64,000 nt of DNA from Maribacter sp. (GTDB lineage Bacteria > Bacteroidota > Bacteroidia > Flavobacteriales > Flavobacteriaceae), in assembly GCA_020629415.1 (NCBI GenBank), contig JAHDDL010000006.1, positions 63,864-127,863 on the forward strand, read 5' to 3'. Below, in pieces: positions 10,479-19,530 of this stretch (positions are counted from its first letter, which is position 1; each line of letters starts with the position of its first letter). Both the position numbers and the translations under genes were made by a program. Below the pieces are notes generated by a model, which saw nothing but the letters and a program-made list of their open reading frames with translations, was not told the origin of the DNA and made no database searches.

Positions 10479-13400
10479 ATGAAAAAAATTACTCTTAATT
10501 CATTATTAATTTACTGTTTTACGCTTATTACACTTGTAGTTACAGCACAAAACGCACCACCCTCTGATGGGATTTTTAAATTACAAAATGTTGCTACAGG
10601 GCAATTCTTAACAGATGCTGGAGCAAGCACATCCCCAGTTACTATGTCAGATTCAGGTGACGACCCAATCACACATTTTACATTTGTAGAAAGTGGAGAC
10701 TATTATAATATAGACAGTGAAATTTCAGGGATTTTACGTGCGCCTGGCGCTGGTGGACCAGGAGGTCCCTATGTAGTTGTAAGTACCCTAAAAAATCCGC
10801 CAGCAGCGGATACCGATAAAACGTGGTCAATACAGTATAGTGCAGCTACTGACAGCTATAGATTTGAATCTAGAACCGCGGGTAGATATTTGTATCAAAA
10901 TGAAGATGGAACCGTAACGCATTCTGAAGTTGAAGCTACAGATGATCGAAGTAATTGGAAACTTATTGCTGTTTCGGAAATTCCTGTTATACAAATTCCT
11001 GTAGGAACAACTCTTCTGTTTCAAAATGTAGAGACAGAAGAGTACTTATCCACTGCATCAGTGAGCAATCAGCCCGTAACCATGTCTGCTTCAGGAGAAG
11101 CTGAAAATACACGTTGGACGCTTGTAGAAAGTGGAGACTATTATAATATTGATAGTAAAAGTGAATCTGGTGCTACAGGAATACTGCGCGCACCAGGTGC
11201 TGGTAGTTCAGAAGGTCCTTACGTAGTTTTAGGTACGTTAAAAGCTCCGCCAGCAGCGGATACCGATAAAACGTGGTCAATAGAATATAACGGTTCCACT
11301 GATAGCTATAGATTTGGCTCTAGAACCACTGGTAGATATTTGTATCAAAATGAAGATGGAACCGTAACTCATTCTATAGTCGATGCTACTGATGATCGTA
11401 GTAATTGGAAACTTATTCCATTTGTAGAAATACCAGAAGGGGCAGCTCCAGATGAAGATACGAATCCAGATTTATCCTGTTCAGGTGAATTTGACAATAA
11501 CAGTACTAGAAATTTTGATATTCCAAACCCTGAAAATGTAGGAACTATAGATGACAGAACATGTTATTCAGATTACAGTGAAGTTTCTGTCAATGGCAAA
11601 ACTTGGGGTGTATATAATATTACCGATGGATCTAATCATATTGATGCGCCTAATACGTTACAACCCAGAATGGAGCGTTCTTTAAACAGATCTCAAGAAA
11701 CTGGTGTTGGAAGTTTTGCAAGGTTCAAAGGAATTGTAAGAATATTAGAAGTAGGTGATGCTGGTTCTTTTAACCAAGACGGGAGTTACTTAATACAAGC
11801 CAAAGGTAAACATACAGGTGGCGGAGGCTCAGTAGACCCTGCAATCTGTTTGTATTTGGCAAAGCCCGTTTATGGTACGGGTGAAGATGCAGATAAGCAA
11901 ATAGCCTTTGATATTTATGCAGAACGTATTTTAGAACGAGGAGGATCAGGTAGCGGTAGAGAAGTTGTATTCTTAAAACAAGTAGCTAAAAATGCGGAAA
12001 TTGATTTTGAATTAGAGATTGGGTTTAGAGCTGATCCAAACGATGCTTCAAAAAAAATACATTATTGCGATGCGGTTATTGGTGGCGAAGCCTTTAAATG
12101 GAATATTCCTGACCCAGAAAGAGGACTGCAATCTGGTATTAGATATGGTGCCTATCGTGTAAAAGGTGGACGAGCTCAAATAAGGTGGGCAGAAACTACC
12201 TATGAAAAAGCAGAAGTAGTAGATGAAAATCCTAATCCAGGTCCAGAACCAACAGTTGATGTTGTTGCATTAAGAAATGTAGAAACAGGAGAATTCTTAA
12301 CCGCTGGAGCAGGAAGCACTCAACCTGTTACCATGTCAGTTTCAGGTGGAGCGGAAAATACAAAATGGACGTTTGTCAAAAATGGAGCTTTTTACAATAT
12401 AGATAGTGAAAGCGAAAATGGAGGAACCGGAATTTTAAGAGCACCTGGTGCTGGTGGTCCTGGAGGGCCTTATGTAGTTGTAAGTACTACAAAAGCCCCA
12501 CCAGCAGGTGATACCGATAAAACCTGGATTATATATTATGACGAAACTAAAGATACATATCGATTTGAATCTAGAACGTCTGGCAGATATCTATATCAAA
12601 ATGAAGATGGAACGGTAACACATAGTAAAGTACCTGCAACAGATAATAGAAGTGTATGGGAAGCTATACCACCAGGAGAACCTTTACTATTAGAATTAGT
12701 TTCCACAAATGTTAGCTGCGCCGGAGCAGATGATGGTACGGTCAGTGTTTCGGTTACTGGAGGAATAGCACCATATAATTATTTATGGAGTTCTGGTGAA
12801 ACAACGGAAACCTTAAACAATCTTGCAGCAGACACCTATTCCGTATCGGTTACTGATGCTTTAAATGCTACCATAACGGCAAGTACAGAAATAACCGCAC
12901 CTAGTAATATCGTCGTGACGGTATCAGATAATGCAGTATTGTACGCAGGATATGATGGAGCAGAACACTGTGCTACCATTGGAATAACAACCGTTACAAG
13001 TGGAGAAGGGCCATATAATTTTGCATGGAGTACGGGGAAAACAACTGAAATGATTGATGTTTGCCCAGATAGTACACAAACCTATACGGTAATTGTAACA
13101 GACGCTAATGGCTGCGAAGCAACCGCGGAAATTACGGTTGAAGTAATTGATGTAAGTTGTGGAACAGATAACAACCCAAAGATACTTATTTGCCATAAGG
13201 GTAAAACAATTTGCGTTGCACAAACGGCAGTAAAAGCACATTTAGAACATGGGGATACACTGGGAGCATGCACTGGAGATTCAAATAATGCAGAATTGAG
13301 TATACGTACTTATCCAAACCCATTTACGACTTCTATAAAAGCCATCATTGATACCAAAAAAAATAGTACGGTTAAATTACTTCTGTTAGACAATAGCGGT

Positions 13401-13547
13401 AATAGCATTGCTGAAAAAACACAGCGCATTAAGAAAGGTATCGAAACAATTGAGTTATCAATAAATACCTTGCCAATAGGTACCTATTATTTGCAGGTTT
13501 ATATAAACAATGAACTTTATAGTTCGGAAATTTTTATTAAAAATTAA
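10479..13547 (+). CDS. Secreted PL28-like ulvan lyase with three lectin-like repeats, SprB-like region and T9SS sorting domain
   Basis: 1022 residues. A Sec signal peptide occupies 1-24. Three homologous ~140-residue modules lie at about 33-165, 179-318 and 597-735, each with [23 protein letters not shown] and [15 protein letters not shown]; they look like beta-trefoil (ricin B-like) carbohydrate binders. Between modules 2 and 3, about 332-585, is a distinct domain beginning [18 protein letters not shown] and containing [29 protein letters not shown] and RYGAYRV..G.AQIRW. I read it as a beta-jelly-roll lyase of the PL28 type known from ulvan degraders. An SprB-repeat-like stretch (737-890), a Cys/His-rich CHKG...[12 protein letters not shown] segment and a T9SS type A sorting domain (939-1022, TYPNPF...) follow. 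The protein is therefore exported across the outer membrane and likely makes the first cut. It is monocistronic, with its own promoter and terminator. The PL28 assignment is from memory of the family. Confidence 0.8.
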   Translation: MKKITLNSLLIYCFTLITLVVTAQNAPPSDGIFKLQNVATGQFLTDAGASTSPVTMSDSGDDPITHFTFVESGDYYNIDSEISGILRAPGAGGPGGPYVVVSTLKNPPAADTDKTWSIQYSAATDSYRFESRTAGRYLYQNEDGTVTHSEVEATDDRSNWKLIAVSEIPVIQIPVGTTLLFQNVETEEYLSTASVSNQPVTMSASGEAENTRWTLVESGDYYNIDSKSESGATGILRAPGAGSSEGPYVVLGTLKAPPAADTDKTWSIEYNGSTDSYRFGSRTTGRYLYQNEDGTVTHSIVDATDDRSNWKLIPFVEIPEGAAPDEDTNPDLSCSGEFDNNSTRNFDIPNPENVGTIDDRTCYSDYSEVSVNGKTWGVYNITDGSNHIDAPNTLQPRMERSLNRSQETGVGSFARFKGIVRILEVGDAGSFNQDGSYLIQAKGKHTGGGGSVDPAICLYLAKPVYGTGEDADKQIAFDIYAERILERGGSGSGREVVFLKQVAKNAEIDFELEIGFRADPNDASKKIHYCDAVIGGEAFKWNIPDPERGLQSGIRYGAYRVKGGRAQIRWAETTYEKAEVVDENPNPGPEPTVDVVALRNVETGEFLTAGAGSTQPVTMSVSGGAENTKWTFVKNGAFYNIDSESENGGTGILRAPGAGGPGGPYVVVSTTKAPPAGDTDKTWIIYYDETKDTYRFESRTSGRYLYQNEDGTVTHSKVPATDNRSVWEAIPPGEPLLLELVSTNVSCAGADDGTVSVSVTGGIAPYNYLWSSGETTETLNNLAADTYSVSVTDALNATITASTEITAPSNIVVTVSDNAVLYAGYDGAEHCATIGITTVTSGEGPYNFAWSTGKTTEMIDVCPDSTQTYTVIVTDANGCEATAEITVEVIDVSCGTDNNPKILICHKGKTICVAQTAVKAHLEHGDTLGACTGDSNNAELSIRTYPNPFTTSIKAIIDTKKNSTVKLLLLDNSGNSIAEKTQRIKKGIETIELSINTLPIGTYYLQVYINNELYSSEIFIKN
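10797..11367 (+). repeat. Near-identical intragenic repeat, 450-bp period
   Basis: Bases 10797-10832 recur identically at 11247-11282, and 10881-10918 recur at 11331-11368 except for edge bases. Both pairs are offset by exactly 450 bp (150 codons). These encode the first two lectin-like modules of the PL28-like protein. Module 3 (about 12268-12680) is homologous but more diverged in DNA. The nucleotide-level identity points to recent duplication or gene conversion between modules 1 and 2. Confidence 0.9.
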
Positions 13548-13583
13548 ACTTATTTATTTAAATTATCCTTCAAGAGTTAAAAG

Positions 13584-13611
13584 AGACTGTCTAAAATAGG
13601 CAGTCTTTTTT
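13584..13611 (+). terminator. Rho-independent terminator after the PL28-like gene
   Basis: AGACTGTC (13584-13591) pairs with GGCAGTCT (13599-13606, one G-T pair) around a 7-base loop, followed by a run of T. It lies 36 bp past the stop codon. Confidence 0.75.
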
Positions 13612-13900
13612 ATTATTCAGTACAACTGATATTTGAAAAATATATTTGTTTTGATGTTTATTAATTGAATCATTTTTTAGGTAGATTTAGATAAAGTGCA
13701 TACAGATTAATAGGGGGGTATAAATTTATTTGGCAAATACTATATTCAAAAAACAGAATAAATTATTGAAAAAGATATGTGAAATTAATTGCTAAATAAG
13801 GGTCGCTTCAAAATAATATTAGCGTTTGGTTTTAATTGAAATTTGGTTAAGTATCATCTTATCAGAAATAAAATATTGATATAATTTAGCGGTTACATTC
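13612..13900. other. AT-rich intergenic region without recognised features
   Basis: Gap between the convergent PL28-like and NHL genes (the whole gap is 13548-13900). Apart from the terminator at 13584-13611 I see no open reading frame with a plausible start and no RNA gene. No copy of the 16-bp promoter element is present. Confidence 0.5.
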
Positions 13901-15001
13901 TTAAACCCTTTCTAATTTTATAGGATAGCTGTTATTGGCATTCCATTGACATACGTATAAATTTTCATCATTATCAACACAAACATCATGACAGTGTTTA
14001 AATATTTGTTCTTTTTGAACCATTCTTTCTAATTGACCCTTTTTATATTTAGGTTCAACGCCACCAGGATTTGAAACTACTTTTCCGGTTTTATCTAGAA
14101 TTGTTATGAATCCAGAATTTGGACTTGTGCGTGTTGGGTGTGTATCTGCATTTCCCTCAATATAGTCAGTTTCAGAAGACCAACATACACCGGCATAGAG
14201 GTTGCTTTTATGAATAACAGGTCGGCATACGAATGCACCAGGTAAATCTATTTGTTCAATAAACTTGCCATCAAGTGTAAAACGTTTAAAACAATTGGTA
14301 GCTCTAGATGTTATTAGTAGGGTAGGCTGTCCCTTTCCTCTATAATCTATACAAACACCATGTGCGGTTTGAAATTGGTTTTGACCAGTACCGCGTCCTT
14401 CTCCAATTTTACGTATAAATTCACCATCTTTAGTAAATTGTAATATATAGTTAGAACCGTAACCATCAGCTATATAAATATCGCCATTAGGGGCAATGGC
14501 ACTTTCTGTGGGTTTAAAATTGTCATTGACATTATACGCACCATATTTTGATGGATGGCCTATAATCATTAGTTCTCTACCGTTGATGGTGGTTTTAATT
14601 ACACTTTCTCCCTTAGTATCACATATAAACAAAAAGTCTTCTGAACCATCGTTCCATAAAGATAGACCATGACCACCATTATAGCGAATACCCCAAGCAT
14701 CTAAAAGTTTACCGTATTTGTCATATATTAAAACATTGTTATGGGTATCATCACCAACCATGATGAGTCTACCTTGAGAATCCATAACCATTTCATGACA
14801 GTTTTTTACAGGCGTACGGCTTTTGTCTAAATTCCCCCAATCTTTATGAACTCGGTATTTGAAATCACTGTGGCCAATAATGGTTTCGTATAATTTTGGT
14901 TTTGATTTTATAATATTAAAATGAGGGGTACAAACTAATCCTAAGCCTGCTTTTGCAGATCTGTTCAAGAAATACCTTCTATTGATTTCTATTTTTGACA
15001 T
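13901..15001 (-). CDS. Tat-exported NHL-repeat beta-propeller protein
   Basis: 366 residues. The N terminus has a twin-arginine-type leader (NRRYFLNRSAKAGLGLVC). The body is a six-bladed propeller of NHL-like repeats: CHEMVMDSQGRLIMVGD, SAIAPNGDIYIADGYGSNYILQF, FQTAHGVCIDYRG and CHDVCVDNDENLYVCQW. NHL propellers related to peptidyl-alpha-hydroxyglycine lyase commonly accompany DUF1501/DUF1553 proteins in Planctomycetes; their substrates are mostly unknown. It is the last gene of operon C, 5 bp after the DUF1501 gene, so the three proteins probably act together outside the cytoplasm. A sugar-oxidation or binding scaffold role is possible, but nothing in the sequence proves catalysis. Confidence 0.75.
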   Translation of the reverse strand: MSKIEINRRYFLNRSAKAGLGLVCTPHFNIIKSKPKLYETIIGHSDFKYRVHKDWGNLDKSRTPVKNCHEMVMDSQGRLIMVGDDTHNNVLIYDKYGKLLDAWGIRYNGGHGLSLWNDGSEDFLFICDTKGESVIKTTINGRELMIIGHPSKYGAYNVNDNFKPTESAIAPNGDIYIADGYGSNYILQFTKDGEFIRKIGEGRGTGQNQFQTAHGVCIDYRGKGQPTLLITSRATNCFKRFTLDGKFIEQIDLPGAFVCRPVIHKSNLYAGVCWSSETDYIEGNADTHPTRTSPNSGFITILDKTGKVVSNPGGVEPKYKKGQLERMVQKEQIFKHCHDVCVDNDENLYVCQWNANNSYPIKLERV

Positions 15002-15006
15002 GATGA

Positions 15007-16482
15007 TTATACGTTCTTGGTAATCTGTTCTTTTGTATTTGGCGTTTTGCCGAATAAATCTAAAATAGGTTCTCCCTTACCGTCTGGTGTGGTATAAAAG
15101 GGTCTACTTTCTATTTCATAATGTGTTTGTGAATCTATGCCCAAAGCATGATATATAGATTGGTGTACCTGATCGATCACTACAGGTTTTTCAATAGAAG
15201 CGCATGGTCTTTCGTCTGCAGTTTTGCCATACACTAGTCCTTTTTTGACGCCACCGCCCCACATTAAGATAGAACTACCATCTGTAAAATGACGATGCAT
15301 TCCGTAATGCTTTTCATGTTCAATAACATCTGGTTGATTTACTTGGTTTTTAACAAGTTCTCCTGGTCTACCTTCCATAATGGCATCACGACTAAATTCA
15401 CTGGCGAGAATTACAAGTGTTCTATCTAAATGACCCGTTTCGTCTAAATCCTTTATTAGTTGTGCTATTGGTCTATCTATTAGTGCCTTCATTTTTTTAA
15501 GTCGTGTGTGTCCATTTTCGTGGGTGTCCCAACCTAAGAAAGGTTCATATTCTGTAGATACACTAATGAATCTTCCGCCATTCATGGCTAATCGTTTTGC
15601 TAAAAGGCAACCCAATCCAAAACGACCTGTATTGTAGGTATCATAAACCTCTTTTGGCTCTTCCGATAAATCAAATATTTTAGCTTCGGGTGAGTTTAGC
15701 AGGCGATAGGATTGCTCCATAGACCGCATTAAGGATTCTCGCTGATAATCGCTGCCCTGTTCCATTATTTTACTTTTATCGGTCAACTCCTTATAAAGTT
15801 TGTAACGTGCCTCGAACCTTTTAAGAGACATACCTTTAGGAGGTCTAACACTATCAAGACCACTTGAAGGGTCCGGTATTAAAAAAGGACCATATTCCGC
15901 ACCTAAAAAACCTGCGGAATGAAAAGCCTTCAACTCTTCTGATTCTCCCATTGTAAAACGTTGTCCCATAGCTATGAAAGGTGGTACTACGGGATTGGAA
16001 GGACCTAATTCTTTAGCTATCCATGCGCCTATGTGTGGTGCTTGTACCGATTGTGGCGGCTCATAGCACGTATGCCAATGATATTGGTGGCGAGTGTGTA
16101 AAATATGACCTAAATCTGCTGATTTATATGATCGTATAATGGCACCTTTGTCCATAACATTACCAATTGATTGTAGACCTTCTGAAAAATCCAATCCGTC
16201 TACAACGGTAGGTGCTTTAGGAAAAGTACTCAACACCCTTTTACTTTCTACCCCTTTTTCATATGGTACATAAGCCTTAGGGTCAAATGTTTCTGTATGG
16301 GCCATGCCACCTGCCATCCAAAGTAATATAACGGTATCTGCACTAGATGCTATTTTCTGTACTTCTGGAGAACATGAACTTAAAAAACTGGTCACGGGAA
16401 TAGTTGTAGCTGCTGCCGATAAACTTGCGGCGCTCATTTTTTTTATAAAATCTCTTCGTGAGTTTTGTGAATCCATTTTCAT
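15007..16482 (-). CDS. Tat-exported DUF1501 protein (alkaline phosphatase/sulfatase-like fold)
   Basis: 491 residues with a clear Tat signal (SRRDFIKKMSAAS) followed by a possible lipobox (FLSSC, Cys37), so it may be a Tat lipoprotein. DUF1501 belongs to the alkaline phosphatase/sulfatase superfamily. Visible family features are TVILLWMAGGMAHTETFDPK near 50-68, GRFISVSTEYEPFLGWDTHENG near 310-325 and VILASEFSRDA near 355-365. There is no C-x-P-x-R formylglycine signature, so it is not a standard S1 sulfatase. It sits 4 bp after the cytochrome/DUF1553 gene, the pairing that is very common in Planctomycetes. Its reaction is unknown; a hydrolase acting on a charged sugar is inferred from fold and context only. 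Confidence 0.8.
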   Translation of the reverse strand: MKMDSQNSRRDFIKKMSAASLSAAATTIPVTSFLSSCSPEVQKIASSADTVILLWMAGGMAHTETFDPKAYVPYEKGVESKRVLSTFPKAPTVVDGLDFSEGLQSIGNVMDKGAIIRSYKSADLGHILHTRHQYHWHTCYEPPQSVQAPHIGAWIAKELGPSNPVVPPFIAMGQRFTMGESEELKAFHSAGFLGAEYGPFLIPDPSSGLDSVRPPKGMSLKRFEARYKLYKELTDKSKIMEQGSDYQRESLMRSMEQSYRLLNSPEAKIFDLSEEPKEVYDTYNTGRFGLGCLLAKRLAMNGGRFISVSTEYEPFLGWDTHENGHTRLKKMKALIDRPIAQLIKDLDETGHLDRTLVILASEFSRDAIMEGRPGELVKNQVNQPDVIEHEKHYGMHRHFTDGSSILMWGGGVKKGLVYGKTADERPCASIEKPVVIDQVHQSIYHALGIDSQTHYEIESRPFYTTPDGKGEPILDLFGKTPNTKEQITKNV

Positions 16483-16486
16483 GATT

Positions 16487-19318
16487 TTAATTGATAAATT
16501 GAAATTCTGGTGACATTAAAACAGCCCAAAAGGTATCTTGTAATTGTTCTGTTTTAGGCGTATTCGTTAACGCACTTAGCATAAGTGATTTTTCTTCATT
16601 AGTTGGTGGCCTATTAAATGCTCTTTTATAAACGTTGTCAATGATTATTGCACTATCGTTGCCATGGTTTTCTAGCCATGATTGTGCTCCTTCTTCTAAA
16701 ATTGTATTGAAGAATTCTCCATTTGTAAGCTCTAAAGCTTGCAATAACGTAGCTTGGTCTTCTCTTGATGTAGTTACTATTTCTCTACTTGGCCTACCTA
16801 AAGCTTTCATAAAAGGATGCTGTTTTACTAAACTTGCACGGGTAAATTTCTCATTATGGGGTTTAAACGTAAAATCAAGTAATTGTCCCCAGTTTTTAAA
16901 ATTGCCGGTACTATAATTCCTAACGTTCATCCATGAGCTATCATCGTAATCTATGGCAACCCAATTTCCTTTTGGTAGCTCACGTGAACTTAACCAGGTT
17001 TCGTCAGATTTTATGAGTACACTTTTGCCAGACTCATAATCTAATTTTAAAGCGAACAATATACCGGCAGGGTTTGCTATGACACCACCGTTTTCCCCTA
17101 TAATGGCTATCGTATTTTTACCTGTTATCAAGAATTGGGTTATGTCTATTTTATCTACTGCTTTCCAATTTTTATTTTGAAATATTTTTTCTCCATTAAT
17201 ATACAGTTCATAAGAATTATCGACCGAAATTAGTATCGTTCCTTTTTTCAAAGTCTGTTGGGTTACGTTAAACGATTTTCTGAAGTACCTTTTTCCAGGT
17301 TCAGGTAGAACCACCCTTTCCAACTCCTCTTCCAAATGCCAAATTCTTATTGCCTTTATATCATCACCGTTGGGATTAAATGCCGCTTGTGGGTACATTG
17401 GTGCAATAATTTGACTTACGGCATCTGAAAATTGTTCTGCACTAAGCCTGCGTGTTACTGGACCTTTAAACACATATTCTGTCTTTAAATCTTCTTCTTT
17501 CTTATAATTGACAATTGGTAATTGGTATACCTTAGATGTCATTATACGCTTTATTAAGTGTTTTAAATCTGCACCTGAATCAATAAAGTCCGCTGATAGC
17601 CAATCAAGCACATTGGCATCCCATGGTGCATTATCCATTTCGTCCAAAGGTTCTACGATACCACGCCCCATTAATCGATGCCAAAATCTATTGGTTAGAG
17701 TACGGTAGAGCCTTCCATTGTCTCTTTGTACCATTACCTCTGCTAGCTTCAGTAATCTATCTTTTACTGTCTTACCTTCAACACTTCCTAATTCAGGATA
17801 TAGGAAATTAGCTTTTGCCATTTTACCAATAGGTTTGTCACAGCGGTTGAGCTCTAGTATAGAGTCAGAAAAAATTGTTGCAAAACCGTAAGCCTGGTCT
17901 AGGGTCAAATTACTTACAAAGCTATTATGGCAAGAGGCGCATTTAACATTTACCCCCATCAGAGATTGTCCAATATTTTGAGCTGCCTGCATTTCTGTTC
18001 TTTGACTTGCATTGACTACACCTCTCCATTTTACGCCGTTAATAAAGCCTTCTGATCCTTTTATGGGGTTCACCAATTCTGTGACGATCTGGTTATAAGA
18101 GTTATTGGCCATCAATGATTTATACAACCACTCCGTAATGGGTTGTTTTCCACCAACACTATAATAATCATTGCGTAAAAGATCGTTCCAAAAACTTAGC
18201 CAATGCTGTGTGTAATTTTGATTATCGTTAAGTAAAGAATCTATTAGTTCTTCTCTTTTGTTACTATTGTTGTTCGTTACAAAAGAGTCAACTACTTTAG
18301 GTTCGGGTAGTAGACCAATAGCATCCATATATACTCTTCTAATAAAAGTTCTATCGTCTATAATCTCTTCCCATTCAATATTGTTATTATCAAAATAAAC
18401 ATCTATTAGTTTGTCTATGGGGTGTGTAATATCTTGTTGGTTTGGTAAATTGGGTTTTGTCAAAGACAATTCAGCTTCAGGAAATACTTTAAGGGCTTGA
18501 TCAGACCAATGTGCACCTTCATCGATCCAAAGTCTAACAAGTTCTATTTCATCTGCAGTAAGTAGTTTGCCTTTGGTTGGCATAACATCTTTATGACCGG
18601 CCGGAAGAATAATTCGTTTATAGATTTCACTTTCTTTTGCATTACCGGGCACAACTGCCAAACCAGTTTCACCACCTTTAAAGACACCGGCTTTATTTTC
18701 AAGAACTAATTCACCTTTCTTTTTGTTCTCTCCATGACACTGGTAACACTTATGGGCAAAAATACCCCTTACCTCAAGATTTAATTTATCTTTTTGTAAG
18801 ATAGAAAGTGAATCGGCAGATTTTAAGTCCTGTAATAATGCAACTGTATTTTCGTTGTCATATTTTGTATTATTACTTGGTAATACAGCTGTTAAATAAT
18901 CTTCTCCATGTGTAAGGTTTGCGCCCAAATGACCTGCTACGCTAAGTAAAACAATTGTTATGGTAAAGATGAATCTATAAAGGGTTAGTTTTTTTGATTT
19001 ACGTAAACTGTAATTTAAAATTAATGCCGTTGCTAGAGCGAGTACAGCGGTAGCTATACCAGTATATTGATGGTTATCTACTAAATTACCGGCATAATCT
19101 TCTTGTGTTTTTAATAACCATCCTACTATGGCAGAGAGTATAGCAAAAAAAGCACCAATATATACCATGAACTTAATACCTTCTCTAAGAGAATTTCTTT
19201 TGCCTTTAAGGGTAAGTAGTTCTAAAACAAAAGAAACAACTAATAATCCTATAGGAAAGTGTACCAGCAAAGGGTGCAGCCTGCCTAAAAGTTGAAGTAT
19301 CCAATTTGAGGTTTCCAT
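16487..19318 (-). CDS. Membrane-anchored planctomycete-type cytochrome c/DUF1549/DUF1553 protein
   Basis: 943 residues. Residues 11-135 hold about four membrane segments of DUF2231 type, with His residues at LLVHFP and GHLGANLTHG that could ligate heme. Next comes a PSCyt1 module with a c-type heme site CYQCH at 191-195 and a Met-containing DVMPTKGKLLTADE stretch. DUF1549 (about 300-520) carries a second CASCH at about 460, then the DUF1553 region (LYRTLTNRFWHRLMGRGIVEP...). Between about 675 and 810 is an inserted jelly-roll domain with SYELYINGEKIFQN, like the sugar-binding domain of rhamnosidases. DUF1553 resumes to the C terminus. It is the first gene of operon C, with the shared promoter element at 19351-19395. 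A periplasmic electron-transfer or sugar-modifying role is inferred. These families have no firmly established function that I know of. Confidence 0.85.
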   Translation of the reverse strand: METSNWILQLLGRLHPLLVHFPIGLLVVSFVLELLTLKGKRNSLREGIKFMVYIGAFFAILSAIVGWLLKTQEDYAGNLVDNHQYTGIATAVLALATALILNYSLRKSKKLTLYRFIFTITIVLLSVAGHLGANLTHGEDYLTAVLPSNNTKYDNENTVALLQDLKSADSLSILQKDKLNLEVRGIFAHKCYQCHGENKKKGELVLENKAGVFKGGETGLAVVPGNAKESEIYKRIILPAGHKDVMPTKGKLLTADEIELVRLWIDEGAHWSDQALKVFPEAELSLTKPNLPNQQDITHPIDKLIDVYFDNNNIEWEEIIDDRTFIRRVYMDAIGLLPEPKVVDSFVTNNNSNKREELIDSLLNDNQNYTQHWLSFWNDLLRNDYYSVGGKQPITEWLYKSLMANNSYNQIVTELVNPIKGSEGFINGVKWRGVVNASQRTEMQAAQNIGQSLMGVNVKCASCHNSFVSNLTLDQAYGFATIFSDSILELNRCDKPIGKMAKANFLYPELGSVEGKTVKDRLLKLAEVMVQRDNGRLYRTLTNRFWHRLMGRGIVEPLDEMDNAPWDANVLDWLSADFIDSGADLKHLIKRIMTSKVYQLPIVNYKKEEDLKTEYVFKGPVTRRLSAEQFSDAVSQIIAPMYPQAAFNPNGDDIKAIRIWHLEEELERVVLPEPGKRYFRKSFNVTQQTLKKGTILISVDNSYELYINGEKIFQNKNWKAVDKIDITQFLITGKNTIAIIGENGGVIANPAGILFALKLDYESGKSVLIKSDETWLSSRELPKGNWVAIDYDDSSWMNVRNYSTGNFKNWGQLLDFTFKPHNEKFTRASLVKQHPFMKALGRPSREIVTTSREDQATLLQALELTNGEFFNTILEEGAQSWLENHGNDSAIIIDNVYKRAFNRPPTNEEKSLMLSALTNTPKTEQLQDTFWAVLMSPEFQFIN

Positions 19319-19350
19319 ATGATAAGTCTTTGTCTTGGTTTGTTGAAAAC

Positions 19351-19395
19351 TAAACTTATCAATATTTTTTTATGGCAGTATCCTGTAGTATCTGT
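19351..19395 (-). promoter_or_regulatory. Operon C promoter: shared 16-bp element plus -7 box
   Basis: Plus-strand ATCCTGTAGTATCTGT at 19380-19395. In the gene direction CAGGAT is followed after 21 bp by TAAGTTTA (19351-19358), 32 bp before the ATG at 19318. This ties the cytochrome/DUF1501/NHL cassette to the same regulation as the glycoside hydrolases. Confidence 0.75.
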
Positions 19396-19530
19396 ATTGG
19401 TTTGTTGTAATTAATGTTAAATAGTTATTTTATTGGGTGTTTTATTGAAATTGCCTCAAATTTCATATTCATTTTTTTCTTTTGGTAAGTAGTATTATGA
19501 AAGATATATTACATGTAGAATTTATACTAA

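Noticed and set aside
10797..12680. CRISPR-like periodic repeats
   Set aside because: The repeats are 450 bp apart, in frame, and encode homologous protein modules; no short repeat-spacer array is present anywhere.
12924..13273. Cys-rich minus-strand frames of 105 and 63 codons
   Set aside because: Antisense to the SprB-like and Cys/His-rich part of the PL28-like protein; the cysteine content mirrors codons of the real gene.
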